A stretch of DNA of 64,000 nt from Kofleriaceae bacterium. Lineage in GTDB: Bacteria; Myxococcota_A; Polyangia; Haliangiales; Haliangiaceae. Below, in pieces: positions 38,140-49,035 of the stretch. Where the stretch lies: assembly GCA_018057825.1 (NCBI GenBank), contig JAGPCY010000023.1, positions 62,001 to 126,000 on the forward strand. The letters run 5' to 3'. Under the pieces are notes generated by a model that was not told the origin of the DNA, searched no databases, and saw only the letters and a list, made by a program, of their open reading frames with translations. Positions within the stretch are counted from its first letter, which is position 1. Each line of letters starts with the position of its first letter. The translations under genes were made by a program, and so were the position numbers.

Positions 38140-38255
38140 GAGACCTCCGAGGGTGAGCGGGGCGGACTCCGAGAGCGACGACGCGCGAAACGTCGACGGC
38201 GCGGGGCACGCTCCTCACGTCATGACCCGCGCGGACAGCAATCCATGTTACGCAA

Positions 38256-41200
38256 ATGGAACGCGCCATCACCAGCGCAATCGCCGCGCGCGCGTCGACT
38301 CGATGCATGCTGACGTACGATGATGTGGGCCTGACGCGCCTCGGCCACTACCGCCTGCGCACGCTGCTCGGCGCCGGCAGCTTCGGCTCGGTCTACGAGG
38401 TGATCGACGACGAGCGCGGCGATCGCCTGGCGCTCAAGCTCCTGCGCGGCGCGACCCCGGCGGCGCTGGCGCGCTTCAAGCGCGAGTTCCGCGCCCTGCG
38501 CGACCTCACCCATCCCAACCTGATCGGCCTCGACGAGCTCGGCCACGTCGATGGCGAGTGGTACTTCACGATGGAGCTGGTCGACGACGCCACCGATCTG
38601 ACGCGCTGGCTGGGTGGCGGCGCGGCGGCGATCGCGACGGTGGCGTCGGGCGACGGAGCTCACGGTGCGACCCCGGTGGCGCCGGCGGCGATCGCGCCGG
38701 CCCGCGCGGCGGCCGCGCTGGCCCAGCTCGCCGACGCCCTCGACGCGGTCCACGCCGCCGGCCGCCTGCACTGCGATCTCAAGCCCAACAACGTCCTGGT
38801 CGACGGCGCCGGGCGCCTGCGGGTGTGCGACTTCGGCTTGGTCGCCGACGTCGGCGAGGTGGCCACCGCCGGCACCGCGTGGTTCATGGCGCCGGAGCAG
38901 GTCGCCGGCGCGCCGCTGGGCCCGGCCGCCGACTGGTACGCGGTGGGCGCGATGCTGTTCGAGGCCTGGGCCGGACGACCGCCGTTCGTCGGCGCCGCCG
39001 AGGAGGTCCGCGCCGCCAAGCAGGCCGGGCCGGCGCCGAGCTTGGCCTCGCTCGCCCCCGGCGCGCCGCCGGCGATCGCGGCGCTGGTCGATCGCCTCCT
39101 GGCGCGCGAGCCCGCGGGCCGGGCCGGCGCGGTCGAGGTGCGCGCGACGGTGGCGGCGCTGGGCGGGGCGGTGGCGCCTGCCAACGTTGCCGTCGAGGCG
39201 CCGCTTCTGGGCCGCGGCCCCGAGCTGGCGGCGCTGGGCGCGGCCTGGGGCGACGCCGCGCGCGGGCCGGTGGTGGTGCGGATCGTCGGCCCGTCGGGGA
39301 TCGGCAAGAGCGCTCTGGTCCGGGCGTTCCTGGCCGGTCTGCCCGACGAGGCCTGGGTGCTGGCCGGGCGCTGCTACGACCGCGAGCACATGCCGCTGCG
39401 CGCGATCGATCCGATCGTCGACGCGCTGGTCGCGCGCCTGGCGGCGCTGCCGGCCGCGGCCCGGGCCGCCCTGGTCCCCGACGATGTCGGCGCGCTGGCC
39501 CAGCTCTTCCCGGTGGCGCGCGCGGTGATCGCGCCAGCCGAGCTTGCCCCTGGGGCGCTGCGACGGCGGGCCCGGCGCGCGGCGCGGTCGCTCATCGCCG
39601 CGGTGGCGGCGCGACACCGCCTGGTCCTGTGGCTCGACGATCTGCAGTGGAGCGACGGCGACAGCGGCGAGCTCCTGGCCGAGCTGGTGCGCGGCCCCGA
39701 CGGGCCACCGGTCCTGTGCCTGGCCGGCTGCCGCAGCGAGGACGTGGCCACCAGCCCGGTCCTGGCCGCTCTCGATCGCGCCGGCGTGCCCCAGCGGGTG
39801 GTCGTGGTCGGCGCCCTCGATCTGGCGGCCGGCGCCGAGGTCGCGCGGCACCTCGGCCGCACCGGCGACGCCGCGGCGATCGCGCGCGAGGCCGGCGGGA
39901 GCCCGTTTCTCATCCGCGAGCTGGCGCTGGCCGACGGCGGGCTGGCGCCCCGGGCCACCGTCGACGACGTGGTCCGGGCTCGGGCCGCGGCGTTGCCGGT
40001 CGGAAGCCAGGCGCTCTTGACCATCATCGCCCTGGCCGGCGGGCCGATCGCCCTGCCGATCGCGCGGGCCGCGGTCGCGGCGCCGGTGTCCCGCGCCGAG
40101 CTGGCCCACCTGCGCGCGGTCGGGTTGGTCCGGGTCACCGCCGCCGGCGACGACCTCGACACCTATCACGATCGGATCCGCGAGGCGGTCGCCGCGGGCC
40201 TCGAGCCCGCGGCCGCGCGCGCTGGCCACCGGCGCTTGGCCGCCGCTCTCGAGCTCGGCGGCGGCGATCGCGAGCGGGTGGCGCGCCACCAGTACGCCGC
40301 GGGCGACCGCGACGCCGCGTGTGCGACCGCCGCCGCGGCGGCGCGCGCCGCGCTCGACGCCGGGACCGCCGAGCGCGCGGCCGCGCTGTTCGGCTTCGCC
40401 GCCGACGCGGCCTCTGACCCCGGGACGCGGCGCGCGCTCCTGGTCGAGCGCGGCGAGGCCCTGGTCCTGGCCGGCCGCGGGCCCGAGGCCGCGGCGGCCT
40501 TCGCGGCCGGCGCCACCGGCGCGCCCGCCGACGACGCCCGGGTGCTGCGCCGCCGCGCCGCCGAGCTGCTCCTGCGGGCCGGCCTCCTCGAGGAGGGTCG
40601 GGCCGCGGCCCGCGCGGTCCTCGAGGAGCACGGCGTGCCCTGGCCGACCTCGCCGCCGCGCATCGTCGCGTCGATCCTGTGGCAGCGCGCGCGCCAGAGG
40701 CTGCGCGGCACCACCCCGGCGGCCGCGGCGCCGCTGGCCCCGGCCGCCGCCGAGCGCATCGACGCGCTGTGGGGCCTGGCCGGCGCCCTCGCCATGACCG
40801 ATCACCTGCGCGGCGCCGATCTCCAGCTCCGCAACCTGCGGGCCGCTCTCGACGCCGGCGAGCCGGTGCGGCTGTCGCGCTCGCTGGCCCTCGAGGCGAT
40901 CTACTCGGCGACCGCCGGCGGGCGGGGGCGGGCGCGGAGCCGCGAGCTGATCGCCCGCGCGGCGGCGCTGGCCGCCGCCACCGGCGACCCCCAGGCCACG
41001 GCGATGATCCCGCTGGCCGAGGGCGTGTGCGCCCATCAGGCCGGCGAGTGGACCGCCGCCCGCGAGCGCTGCGCGGTGGCGATCGCCGCCCTCGAGCCGA
41101 TCCGCGGCGCGTTCTACGAGCTGGCCAACGCCCGGTTCTTCTGGCTGGAGTCGCTGATCTTCGGCGGCGAGGTCGCGACGCTGATCGACGCGACGCCCCG

Positions 41201-41756
41201 CCTCCTCGACGACGCCGCCCGGCGCGGTGACGCCTACGCCCTGACCTACCTGCGCGGCGGCCCGCCGTCGTTTCGCTGGATCTGGCACGGCGACCCGGCC
41301 CGCGCGGTGTCCGAGATCCGGACGGTCGAGGCCGGCCTCCCCGACGACGGCTTCCACGTGCCGCAGCTCCTGGTCATGCTGGCCGAGGCCCAGGCGCTCC
41401 TGGCCTCGGGCGATGGCGCCGGCGCCTGGGCCCGGGTCGACCGCGACTGGACCGCGCTCGGCCGGTCGTTCCTGTTGCAGTCGCAAAACGTGCTGCTCGA
41501 GATGACCTCGCTGCGCGGCCGGGTCGCGGTCGCCAGTGGCCGACCCGCGGTGGCGCGGCGGGCCGCCGCCCGCCTGCGCCGCGAGCGCATGCCGTGGGGC
41601 GACGCCCTGGCCGCGCTCCTCGAGGCTGCGCTCGCGCCGTCGGCCGAGCGCTGGGCCGCCGCCGCCTCCGCCTGCGCCGCCGCCGACATGCCGCTCCACG
41701 CCGCCGCCGCCCGCGATCCCGACCCGCCCTTCGCCCGCGCCCTGGCGCCGCGCTGA
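38256..41756 (+). CDS. Ser/Thr protein kinase fused to AAA ATPase and TPR-like region (1)
   Basis: A 1,166-residue protein. The kinase domain (about 32-300) has a glycine loop LLGAGSFGSV, Lys61, a catalytic loop HCDLKPNN (172-179), DFG (192-194) and MAPEQ. The HRD arginine is replaced by Cys, so activation-loop phosphorylation may not be needed. A STAND/AAA-16-type ATPase follows, with Walker A GPSGIGKS (345-352) and Walker B LVLWLDDLQW. The C-terminal half is Ala-rich helical repeats of TPR type. These proteins are common in myxobacteria. ATG 38256 is used; an in-frame ATG at 38307 is a realistic alternative, because the bases around 38240-38256 are AT-rich and could be promoter. The gene converges on the DUF4157 gene. 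Confidence 0.85.
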   Translation: MERAITSAIAARASTRCMLTYDDVGLTRLGHYRLRTLLGAGSFGSVYEVIDDERGDRLALKLLRGATPAALARFKREFRALRDLTHPNLIGLDELGHVDGEWYFTMELVDDATDLTRWLGGGAAAIATVASGDGAHGATPVAPAAIAPARAAAALAQLADALDAVHAAGRLHCDLKPNNVLVDGAGRLRVCDFGLVADVGEVATAGTAWFMAPEQVAGAPLGPAADWYAVGAMLFEAWAGRPPFVGAAEEVRAAKQAGPAPSLASLAPGAPPAIAALVDRLLAREPAGRAGAVEVRATVAALGGAVAPANVAVEAPLLGRGPELAALGAAWGDAARGPVVVRIVGPSGIGKSALVRAFLAGLPDEAWVLAGRCYDREHMPLRAIDPIVDALVARLAALPAAARAALVPDDVGALAQLFPVARAVIAPAELAPGALRRRARRAARSLIAAVAARHRLVLWLDDLQWSDGDSGELLAELVRGPDGPPVLCLAGCRSEDVATSPVLAALDRAGVPQRVVVVGALDLAAGAEVARHLGRTGDAAAIAREAGGSPFLIRELALADGGLAPRATVDDVVRARAAALPVGSQALLTIIALAGGPIALPIARAAVAAPVSRAELAHLRAVGLVRVTAAGDDLDTYHDRIREAVAAGLEPAAARAGHRRLAAALELGGGDRERVARHQYAAGDRDAACATAAAAARAALDAGTAERAAALFGFAADAASDPGTRRALLVERGEALVLAGRGPEAAAAFAAGATGAPADDARVLRRRAAELLLRAGLLEEGRAAARAVLEEHGVPWPTSPPRIVASILWQRARQRLRGTTPAAAAPLAPAAAERIDALWGLAGALAMTDHLRGADLQLRNLRAALDAGEPVRLSRSLALEAIYSATAGGRGRARSRELIARAAALAAATGDPQATAMIPLAEGVCAHQAGEWTAARERCAVAIAALEPIRGAFYELANARFFWLESLIFGGEVATLIDATPRLLDDAARRGDAYALTYLRGGPPSFRWIWHGDPARAVSEIRTVEAGLPDDGFHVPQLLVMLAEAQALLASGDGAGAWARVDRDWTALGRSFLLQSQNVLLEMTSLRGRVAVASGRPAVARRAAARLRRERMPWGDALAALLEAALAPSAERWAAAASACAAADMPLHAAAARDPDPPFARALAPR

Positions 41757-41769
41757 GATGACGCCCGGC

Positions 41770-43629
41770 TCAGTCGGCGATCTTGCGCAGCTCGATCCAC
41801 GCCACGCGGAACTCAGGGCGATCGGTGCCGTCCTCGCCGTTGGCCTGGTCGGCCGCCCGCGCCGCCGTACTGCCGACCGAGCCGATGCTGACCGGGGCGT
41901 GGTCGAGCATCGAGGCCTCCTCGATGTTGCCGCGACCGATCCCGATCAGCTTGACCAGCTTGCTGGCGACCGCGGTGGCGCGCTTGGCCGCGATGCTCTC
42001 GTTCTCGGGACGCGTCCCGCTCGAGCTGGCCGAGCCCTTCACGTAGAGCCGGTACTTGTTGGCCTCGAGGAGCGCCACGGGTCCGCGGGCCGCGCCGAGG
42101 CTCGCGACCCGGTCGTGGGCGGTCTGGGTGTAGTTGAGGTCGCTGGCGTAGGCCAGGAGCGCCTGATCGTCGTTGGCGTCGAGCTTGACCTCGCGGGTCG
42201 CGAACCCGATGGTCGGGCCGTGGGCGAGGTTGTCGGGCACCGCGGGCACGCCGGTCGGCGGCGGCGCCGACGGCGCCTGATCCGGCGTTGGACTCGGCGG
42301 CGTCGGCGTCGAGGTCGGCGGTGCCTGGGTCGGGGCCGGCGGGCACAGCACCAGCATGAACCGGACCGTGTTCCGCGACGTCGTCGCCTGCGTGTACGAG
42401 CGGTCGGTGCGCCCGGAGTCGAGCGTCACGGTGTCCTTGCCGACGTCGATCTCGGCCTTCGAGATCTTCACCTTGCCGTTGGGATTGAGGCCGGCCTGCG
42501 CGCCCTGCTCCTTCATGTCGATCGAGCCGCTGGCGTCGAGGTCGACCAGGAGCTCGAGGGCGTGACGGCCGCGCACGCGTTGCCGGGTCTCGCCCCACCG
42601 GACGCCCAGCGTCGCGAACAGCTGGTCGCTGACCAGGAGCCGCGGCGGCGTCCGCGGCACGAGGTCGAGGGTCCCGTCGCCAGGGTTGAGGACATCGGCG
42701 ACCGCGTTGATCTCGATGGTGCCGGAGTTGCTCCAGTCGGTGTAGCCTTCGTCGACGTCGGTGGTGGCGAAGAAGTCGATCGACGCAGTGCCGTTGAACC
42801 CGTTGGGCAGGTTCATCGACGCGGACTCGGTGTCGCCGTAGAGGTTGGTCTCGTGGAACCAAGCGCCGCCGGCCACCGCGCCATCGACCGTCGCCACCGT
42901 GGTCGGCTTGCTGGTGACCGTGATCTCGGCGCCGCTCGGGCTGGTGATCTGGCGGGCCCAGCGCTGGACTGCGGTGGCGCCGGCCCCGCCGGTCGCGCCT
43001 CCGAGCAGTCCGCGGACGTCCTCGCCCCGGACCACCGCGGCCGCGACCTGATCGGCGTGCTGCTCGTAGGGGTCGCCGACCTGACCGACCGCGCCCTTCA
43101 GGTGTACGCCGTGGCGCTGCTGGACGACGTGGGTGGCCTCGTGGGCGGCCAGGAACAGATCGGGCTCGCCGGCGAAGGCCACGCGGTCGCCGGTGGCGTA
43201 CGCGTGAGCGCCGATCGCTTCGGCGGCGGTGGCCGCGGCGCCGCCGACGTGAGCCCGGACGCCAGACAGATCGTGGTCCGGACCGAAAGCGCGCTGGATC
43301 ACCTCGAGGTGAGGCAGTTGGCCGCCTGCCCCGGCGACGCCGGCCGCCGCGTGAGTCGCGATGAGGTCATCGGACAGGCCGGTGTGACGATCGGCCGCGC
43401 GCTGCACCGGCGCCAGGTCGTCACAGAAGCTGAAGGCGGCGTCGAGCGCGCGCGCGGTGGCCTGGCGGTGCACCGCGGCGGCCACGGGGTCGCCGGTGGT
43501 GGCGCTCGCTGCCGGAGGTGGGCCGCGACGCACCAGCCGCTGGGTGAGCGAGGCCTTGCCGGCGCTGGCCGCGGCGGTGACCGGCGCGAGCTCCGCGTCG
43601 GGATCGCGGTGACGGTTGCGGTGAGTCAT
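41770..43629 (-). CDS. DUF4157 (eCIS-core) metalloprotease-like protein with OmpA-like C-terminus
   Basis: A 619-residue protein; GAGGAG precedes the ATG. Residues about 85-180 match DUF4157, found in cargo of extracellular contractile injection systems: [20 protein letters not shown], then [14 protein letters not shown] and the zinc motif [11 protein letters not shown] (HEATH, 163-167). A middle beta region with Asp-rich segments follows. A Pro/Thr linker (about 425-455) then leads to a C-terminal OmpA-like domain ([23 protein letters not shown]). No sheath, tube or baseplate genes are in the window, so the delivery route is unknown. A domain able to grip peptidoglycan fused to a toxin-associated protease fold is unusual. 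Confidence 0.75.
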   Translation of the reverse strand: MTHRNRHRDPDAELAPVTAAASAGKASLTQRLVRRGPPPAASATTGDPVAAAVHRQATARALDAAFSFCDDLAPVQRAADRHTGLSDDLIATHAAAGVAGAGGQLPHLEVIQRAFGPDHDLSGVRAHVGGAAATAAEAIGAHAYATGDRVAFAGEPDLFLAAHEATHVVQQRHGVHLKGAVGQVGDPYEQHADQVAAAVVRGEDVRGLLGGATGGAGATAVQRWARQITSPSGAEITVTSKPTTVATVDGAVAGGAWFHETNLYGDTESASMNLPNGFNGTASIDFFATTDVDEGYTDWSNSGTIEINAVADVLNPGDGTLDLVPRTPPRLLVSDQLFATLGVRWGETRQRVRGRHALELLVDLDASGSIDMKEQGAQAGLNPNGKVKISKAEIDVGKDTVTLDSGRTDRSYTQATTSRNTVRFMLVLCPPAPTQAPPTSTPTPPSPTPDQAPSAPPPTGVPAVPDNLAHGPTIGFATREVKLDANDDQALLAYASDLNYTQTAHDRVASLGAARGPVALLEANKYRLYVKGSASSSGTRPENESIAAKRATAVASKLVKLIGIGRGNIEEASMLDHAPVSIGSVGSTAARAADQANGEDGTDRPEFRVAWIELRKIAD

Positions 43630-43645
43630 AGCGTGCTCCTCGTCG

Positions 43646-44665
43646 CTAGCGGGGCAGGCAGGTCGCGGTGGTGCCGCGACAGAACACGCGCTCGATCGCG
43701 GTGGCGCGGTTGCCCGCGGCGTCGACGGCCTCGACCGTCAAGCGCAGCAGCGCCGCGCCGGGCAGGGCCGTGCCGTAGGTGATGGTGCCGGTGGTGCCTG
43801 CGCCGCAGACGCGGCCGCGCTCGATCGTCGCGCCGGTCGAGTCGTCGACGACGGCACACGTGAAGGTCACCGCCTCGGTGGCGGCGTAGTCGAAGGTGAT
43901 CGAGGTGGCGTAGACCGACGGCGGCGCGCCGACGAAGCGCGCGATCGGCGCGGTGCGATCGACGGTCCAGGTGAGGGCAGCGCCCCCGCGGTTGCCCACG
44001 GCGTCGATCGCCGTGACCTCGAAGCGATGGCGGCCATCGCTCAGCCCGGCCACCGGCCGCGCGCCAGCGTCGCCGGCGCCGCACGGCGCGGTGACGCCAT
44101 CGAGGTCGCAGGTGAACGTCGCGGGTTCGTCGCTGCGCCACGCGAGGTTGGCGCTCGCGCTGCTGGTCGGATCAGACGGCCGGTCGACCACCGTCACCGC
44201 GGGCCCGGCGGTGTCGACGCGCCAGCGATCCTCCGCCGGGGTCGGGTCGACGTTGCCGGCGGCGTCGATCGCGACGACCGTGACGAGGTGGTCGCCGTCG
44301 GCCAGCGCCGGCGTGGTCAGCGGCGAGGTGCACGGCGTTGGAGCTGCTCCGTCGAGGGCGCAGCGGAAGGTCGCGCTGGCATCGTCGCTGGCGAAGGCGA
44401 TGGCGCGCGTCGGGTCCCGCGTCGACGGTGGACCTGGTGCCAGCAGGTTGGTGTCGGGCGGGGTGGTGTCGGCCGGCGCATCGGGCGGTGACGGCGCATC
44501 GGGCGGTGACGGCGGCGCGCCGTCGTCGCTGGCCACGGCGTCGACGCTGACCGAGGCGTCCGCGGCATCGACCGTCGGCTCGAAGGCGGTCACGGTACCG
44601 CAGGCGGCCGCGGTGGCGCCGATCGCAACCGACAGGGCGAGCGAGAGAGCGGAGCGGGGCAGCAT
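43646..44665 (-). CDS. Lipoprotein with Ig-like repeat domains
   Basis: A 339-residue lipoprotein (signal [15 protein letters not shown]). A Ser/Asp/Pro-rich spacer leads to three or four bacterial Ig-like repeats of about 80 residues, each ending in DAAGN or DAVGN followed by a Trp/Arg strand ([48 protein letters not shown]). Each repeat carries a FTCxLDG-type cysteine pair ([25 protein letters not shown]). This is a common surface-exposed scaffold in myxobacteria. It lies 16 bp upstream of the DUF4157 gene and probably shares its transcript. Confidence 0.75.
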   Translation of the reverse strand: MLPRSALSLALSVAIGATAAACGTVTAFEPTVDAADASVSVDAVASDDGAPPSPPDAPSPPDAPADTTPPDTNLLAPGPPSTRDPTRAIAFASDDASATFRCALDGAAPTPCTSPLTTPALADGDHLVTVVAIDAAGNVDPTPAEDRWRVDTAGPAVTVVDRPSDPTSSASANLAWRSDEPATFTCDLDGVTAPCGAGDAGARPVAGLSDGRHRFEVTAIDAVGNRGGAALTWTVDRTAPIARFVGAPPSVYATSITFDYAATEAVTFTCAVVDDSTGATIERGRVCGAGTTGTITYGTALPGAALLRLTVEAVDAAGNRATAIERVFCRGTTATCLPR

Positions 44666-44747
44666 GCTCGACGGCCATTGCCAGCGGCGGGCCAACCGTC
44701 GCGGGCATTTCTCGCGGCGCCGTGGGGCCGAGGGGCGGCGACCGCGG

Positions 44748-44773
44748 GTGGCACCGCCGGCACGTGTCAGCGC
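44748..44773. promoter_or_regulatory. GGCACGTGYC palindrome before the FHA activator gene
   Basis: The 216-bp gap between the Ig-like lipoprotein gene and the divergent FHA activator gene holds a TGGCACC half-site and, just after it, CCGGCACGTGTCAG, a near-perfect palindrome. The same core occurs, with several copies, at 48939-49006 before a kinase gene. A TGCTATGAAT element about 15 bases before ATG 44882 is a plausible -10. Nothing else is seen in the gap. Confidence 0.45.
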
Positions 44774-44881
44774 CGGGCGCTCCGTCGTGGGCAGCGAAGC
44801 GGGCAATCCGCGATGGCGTCGCCGATCGCGGCGCGCCAGTGGTGGTCGGCGCCGCGACCGACCTGCTATGAATGACCGTCC

Positions 44882-46225
<1,344 letters not shown>

Positions 46226-46235
46226 GAGGCGCCAG

Positions 46236-46370
46236 ACGGAGGCGGAGGCGGAGGCGGAGGCCGAGACCGAGACCGAGACCGAGACCGAGGCCGAGACCGA
46301 GGCCGAGACCGAGGCGGAGACCGAGGCCGAGACCGAGTCCGAGTCCGAGACCGAGGTGGGGGCCGAGGAC
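46236..46370 (+). repeat. SGAGRC hexamer tract 3 (after the FHA activator gene)
   Basis: About 135 bp of SGAGRC units beginning ten bases behind the TGA of the FHA activator gene. GGAGGC units are first, then CGAGAC/CGAGGC. It fills the gap to the convergent cytochrome gene. Confidence 0.95.
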
Positions 46371-46386
46371 GGACCGGTGTTGCGAG

Positions 46387-48846
46387 CTACGGACGGACGG
46401 GGGCGGGGCAGCCGTCGAAGCCGGCGGGTAGGGCCTGCTCGGCGGTGGCGGCGTCGATCGACAGGAGGAACGCCGCCAGGTCGGACTTGCGCCCGGCGAT
46501 CTCGGCGGCCGAGCCGGCCGACAGCCACACCGGGTTGCCGGCGGTGGCGTGGGCCTGCCACGCCGGGTTGTCGAACAAGTCCGTGAGATCGGTGGCGCCG
46601 CCGTGGTGCAAGTACGGGGCGCCGACCGCCAGGCCGTACAGCGACGGGATGTTGTAGCCGAGGCGACCCTGGGCCCGGATCACCGCGCCGGCGGCGTTCA
46701 GCCGCGTCTCGAGGGCGTCGACGCCGAAGGTGCCGACGTTGCGCAGCACGCACGCGACCTGGTTGGGCGCGGCGCGGGTCGTGGCCTCGAAGCCGTCGAA
46801 CACGCTCGACGACGGCTGGGTGTTGACCTGGGTGGTGTGGAAGTTCCAGCCGGCCGCGGTGGTCGCGCTCGGCCACAGGGTCGGCGGCGTGAAGCCGGCG
46901 GCCACCAGCGGCGACGGCTCGACGCCCCCCGGGGTGAAGTGGCGACGCGACGCGGTCCAGCCGGCGCCGCCGTGGCACTTGACGCAGCCGGCGTTGTTGG
47001 CGGCGGCGGTCGGCTCGCCGAACAGCGCGGCGCCGCGGGCGACCGCGCCGGTGTCGAGCTTGCGCAGAGCGCGCGGCGGCCGGATCGTCTTGGCGTAGGC
47101 GTCGACCTTGTCCCAGTCGTCGGTGCAGGTGCCGGCCTGGTCCTGATCGAACTTGACCGAGCGGCCGAGGCCGTCGGCCGACACCGCGACCTGGACCTCT
47201 TGCGCCAGGTTGCCGCACTGCGCGCCGACGATCGCCGGATCGGGGCGAGTCACCGCGCCCTTGCCGCCCGACACGCCTCGGGTGTTGCGCTCGAAGTCGT
47301 GCATCTCGTCGAAGATGCCGGTCCAGTTGAAGACCCGCTGCTTCTGCGCGCCCGGGCCGTGGCTATAGCTGCCGTCCATCGAGGTCGACTGCCGCGGGCC
47401 GGCGGCGAAGCTCCAGGTGATGTTGTCCGACAGGCCATCGGGGTGGCACGACCCACAGCCGCTCCAGCCGCTGTTGGACCAGCGGCCGCGACCGGTGAAG
47501 AAGAACCGGCGCCCGAGCTGGGCGTCGCGCTCGTCGGCCTCGACCGCGGCGGAGACCGGGTTGGCGATCAGGGCCTGCTGCGCCAGGTCGATCACGCCGA
47601 GGGACCGCGACACCCAGCAGTTGACGAAGGCCCGGCTCCCGGCGTGGCTGATCACGATCCCGGTCGGGGTGTGGCACGGGCCGGCGGCGCCGGTCGGCGT
47701 GGTGTTGAGCTCGATCTGCGCGGCCTGAGGTGCGCCGAGCTGCGGGCCGCGGGCCGGATCGAGGACCACGCGCTGGACGGTGTCGGAGCCGCGCGACAGC
47801 ACGTACGCCACCGAGGTGCCGACGAAGTCGACGTCGACGATGTCGGCCAGGAACTGCTTGGTCGTGGCGGCGGTGAGCTGATCGCGGATCAGGCGCGGCA
47901 GCACCATCGTGCCGTTCGTGCCGCGGTCTTCGGCGCGGGTCGTCAGGTCGCCGACGTAGAGGACGGCGTGGACGTTGGTCTGGAAGTTGGTCGGCGCGGC
48001 GGGCGCGGCCGAGATCGACGGCACGTAGATCTTTCCGCCGACCACCGCCGCGGTCCAGAGCTGGTTGGGCGCGGTGGTCACGGTCGGCGCGCCGGCCGCG
48101 GCGGTCGACGGCGCGAAGCCGGAGTCGATCGGCGCGAAGGTGATGGCCGGCTCAGGCGCCAGGTCGCTGGCCCGGTACAGCCGGACCCGACCGGTGCGGC
48201 TGCCATCGGTGGCCTCGACCCCGGCCTTCTCGCCGAAGAACTCCGGCACCACGATCAGCTCGTCGTCGTCGTCGTCGTCGCCGTCGTTGGTGACCGCGAC
48301 GCCGCGCGGGTTGCGCGGCGCGGTGATCGCGCCGACCTCGGCGAAGCTGGCGGTGTCGATCACCGCGATCCGCCCCTCGGCCCACTCGGCGACGTACAGG
48401 GTCGCGCCGGTCGGCGACAGCGCCAGGCCGGTCGGCTCGGCGCCGATCGCCAGCGGCGGCGACACCCGCGGCGTGCCGTCGAGATCGTCGATCCGGACCA
48501 CCGTGGCGTCGGCGCGGACCGCGACGTAGGCGCGCTTGCCGTCGGGGTGGATCACCACCGCGCTCGGCTCGCCGCCGACCGCCAGCTCGGCCAGCCGGGC
48601 GTTGGTCGCGGTGTCGAACACGCTGACGGTGCCGGCCTCGGGGTTGACCATGACCACGCGGCTATCGTCCTCGGTGATCGCGATCGTGCTCGACTTCGAC
48701 GGCCGGCTCGCGATCGTGACCGGAGCGGGGGCGTCGGCGCCGGCGTCGGGCGGCGGGGGCGGGGCGTCGACCGCGGGCGACTCGACGTCGCCGCAGGCGA
48801 GGAGCGCGCCGGCCAGGGTCAGATAGGTCAGGCTCAGTCGGTTCAT
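46387..48846 (-). CDS. Beta-propeller (YVTN-like) di-heme c-type cytochrome lipoprotein
   Basis: An 819-residue lipoprotein (signal RLSLTYLTLAGALLAC). Residues about 45-420 form a YVTN-type beta-propeller (AELAVGGEPSAVVIHPDGKR, AIGAEPTGLALSPTGATLYV) with an acidic insert of seven residues (DGDDDDDDE). The second half has two haem c sites, CGSCHPDG and CVKCHGG, with the distal pattern of di-haem peroxidase-like proteins. It probably works in the periplasm or on the surface in electron transfer. The second of two tandem ATGs is used because GGAGG is five bases from it. It is divergent from the next kinase gene. Confidence 0.82.
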   Translation of the reverse strand: MNRLSLTYLTLAGALLACGDVESPAVDAPPPPPDAGADAPAPVTIASRPSKSSTIAITEDDSRVVMVNPEAGTVSVFDTATNARLAELAVGGEPSAVVIHPDGKRAYVAVRADATVVRIDDLDGTPRVSPPLAIGAEPTGLALSPTGATLYVAEWAEGRIAVIDTASFAEVGAITAPRNPRGVAVTNDGDDDDDDELIVVPEFFGEKAGVEATDGSRTGRVRLYRASDLAPEPAITFAPIDSGFAPSTAAAGAPTVTTAPNQLWTAAVVGGKIYVPSISAAPAAPTNFQTNVHAVLYVGDLTTRAEDRGTNGTMVLPRLIRDQLTAATTKQFLADIVDVDFVGTSVAYVLSRGSDTVQRVVLDPARGPQLGAPQAAQIELNTTPTGAAGPCHTPTGIVISHAGSRAFVNCWVSRSLGVIDLAQQALIANPVSAAVEADERDAQLGRRFFFTGRGRWSNSGWSGCGSCHPDGLSDNITWSFAAGPRQSTSMDGSYSHGPGAQKQRVFNWTGIFDEMHDFERNTRGVSGGKGAVTRPDPAIVGAQCGNLAQEVQVAVSADGLGRSVKFDQDQAGTCTDDWDKVDAYAKTIRPPRALRKLDTGAVARGAALFGEPTAAANNAGCVKCHGGAGWTASRRHFTPGGVEPSPLVAAGFTPPTLWPSATTAAGWNFHTTQVNTQPSSSVFDGFEATTRAAPNQVACVLRNVGTFGVDALETRLNAAGAVIRAQGRLGYNIPSLYGLAVGAPYLHHGGATDLTDLFDNPAWQAHATAGNPVWLSAGSAAEIAGRKSDLAAFLLSIDAATAEQALPAGFDGCPAPVRP

Positions 48847-48938
48847 CATGTCCTCCGCGGTCGGCGAGATGCGACCGGCGTGCCGGCGACCCGGGCGTGA
48901 GGGTCCGCGTGGTTGCGGCACCGCGCGGTCGCGCTGCG

Positions 48939-49006
48939 CTGGCACGCGCTGGCACGTGCCAGCCGCCGTGCCGGTGGCACGGCTGGCGGCGCCGCGCCCT
49001 GGCACC
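48939..49006. promoter_or_regulatory. Cluster of TGGCACG half-sites and palindromes
   Basis: Six TGGCACG/CGTGCCA half-sites lie within 70 bp between the divergent cytochrome and kinase genes. They include the perfect 16-bp palindrome GCTGGCACGTGCCAGC (48948-48963) and CCGTGCC-GGT-GGCACGG (48966-48982). Although TGGCAC is also the sigma-54 -24 hexamer, no TTGC follows at the right distance, so this reads as an operator array. A related palindrome is at 44748-44773. Confidence 0.55.
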
Positions 49007-49035
49007 GCCGCCGCGATCGTGGTTCGATCCGGGCA

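Noticed and set aside
41770-43629. Complete contractile injection system
   Set aside because: Only a DUF4157 protein is present; no sheath, tube, spike or baseplate genes are in the window.
48939-49006. Sigma-54 promoters among the TGGCAC repeats
   Set aside because: No TTGC element follows any TGGCAC at the required distance, whereas the palindromic arrangement explains all copies as operator half-sites.
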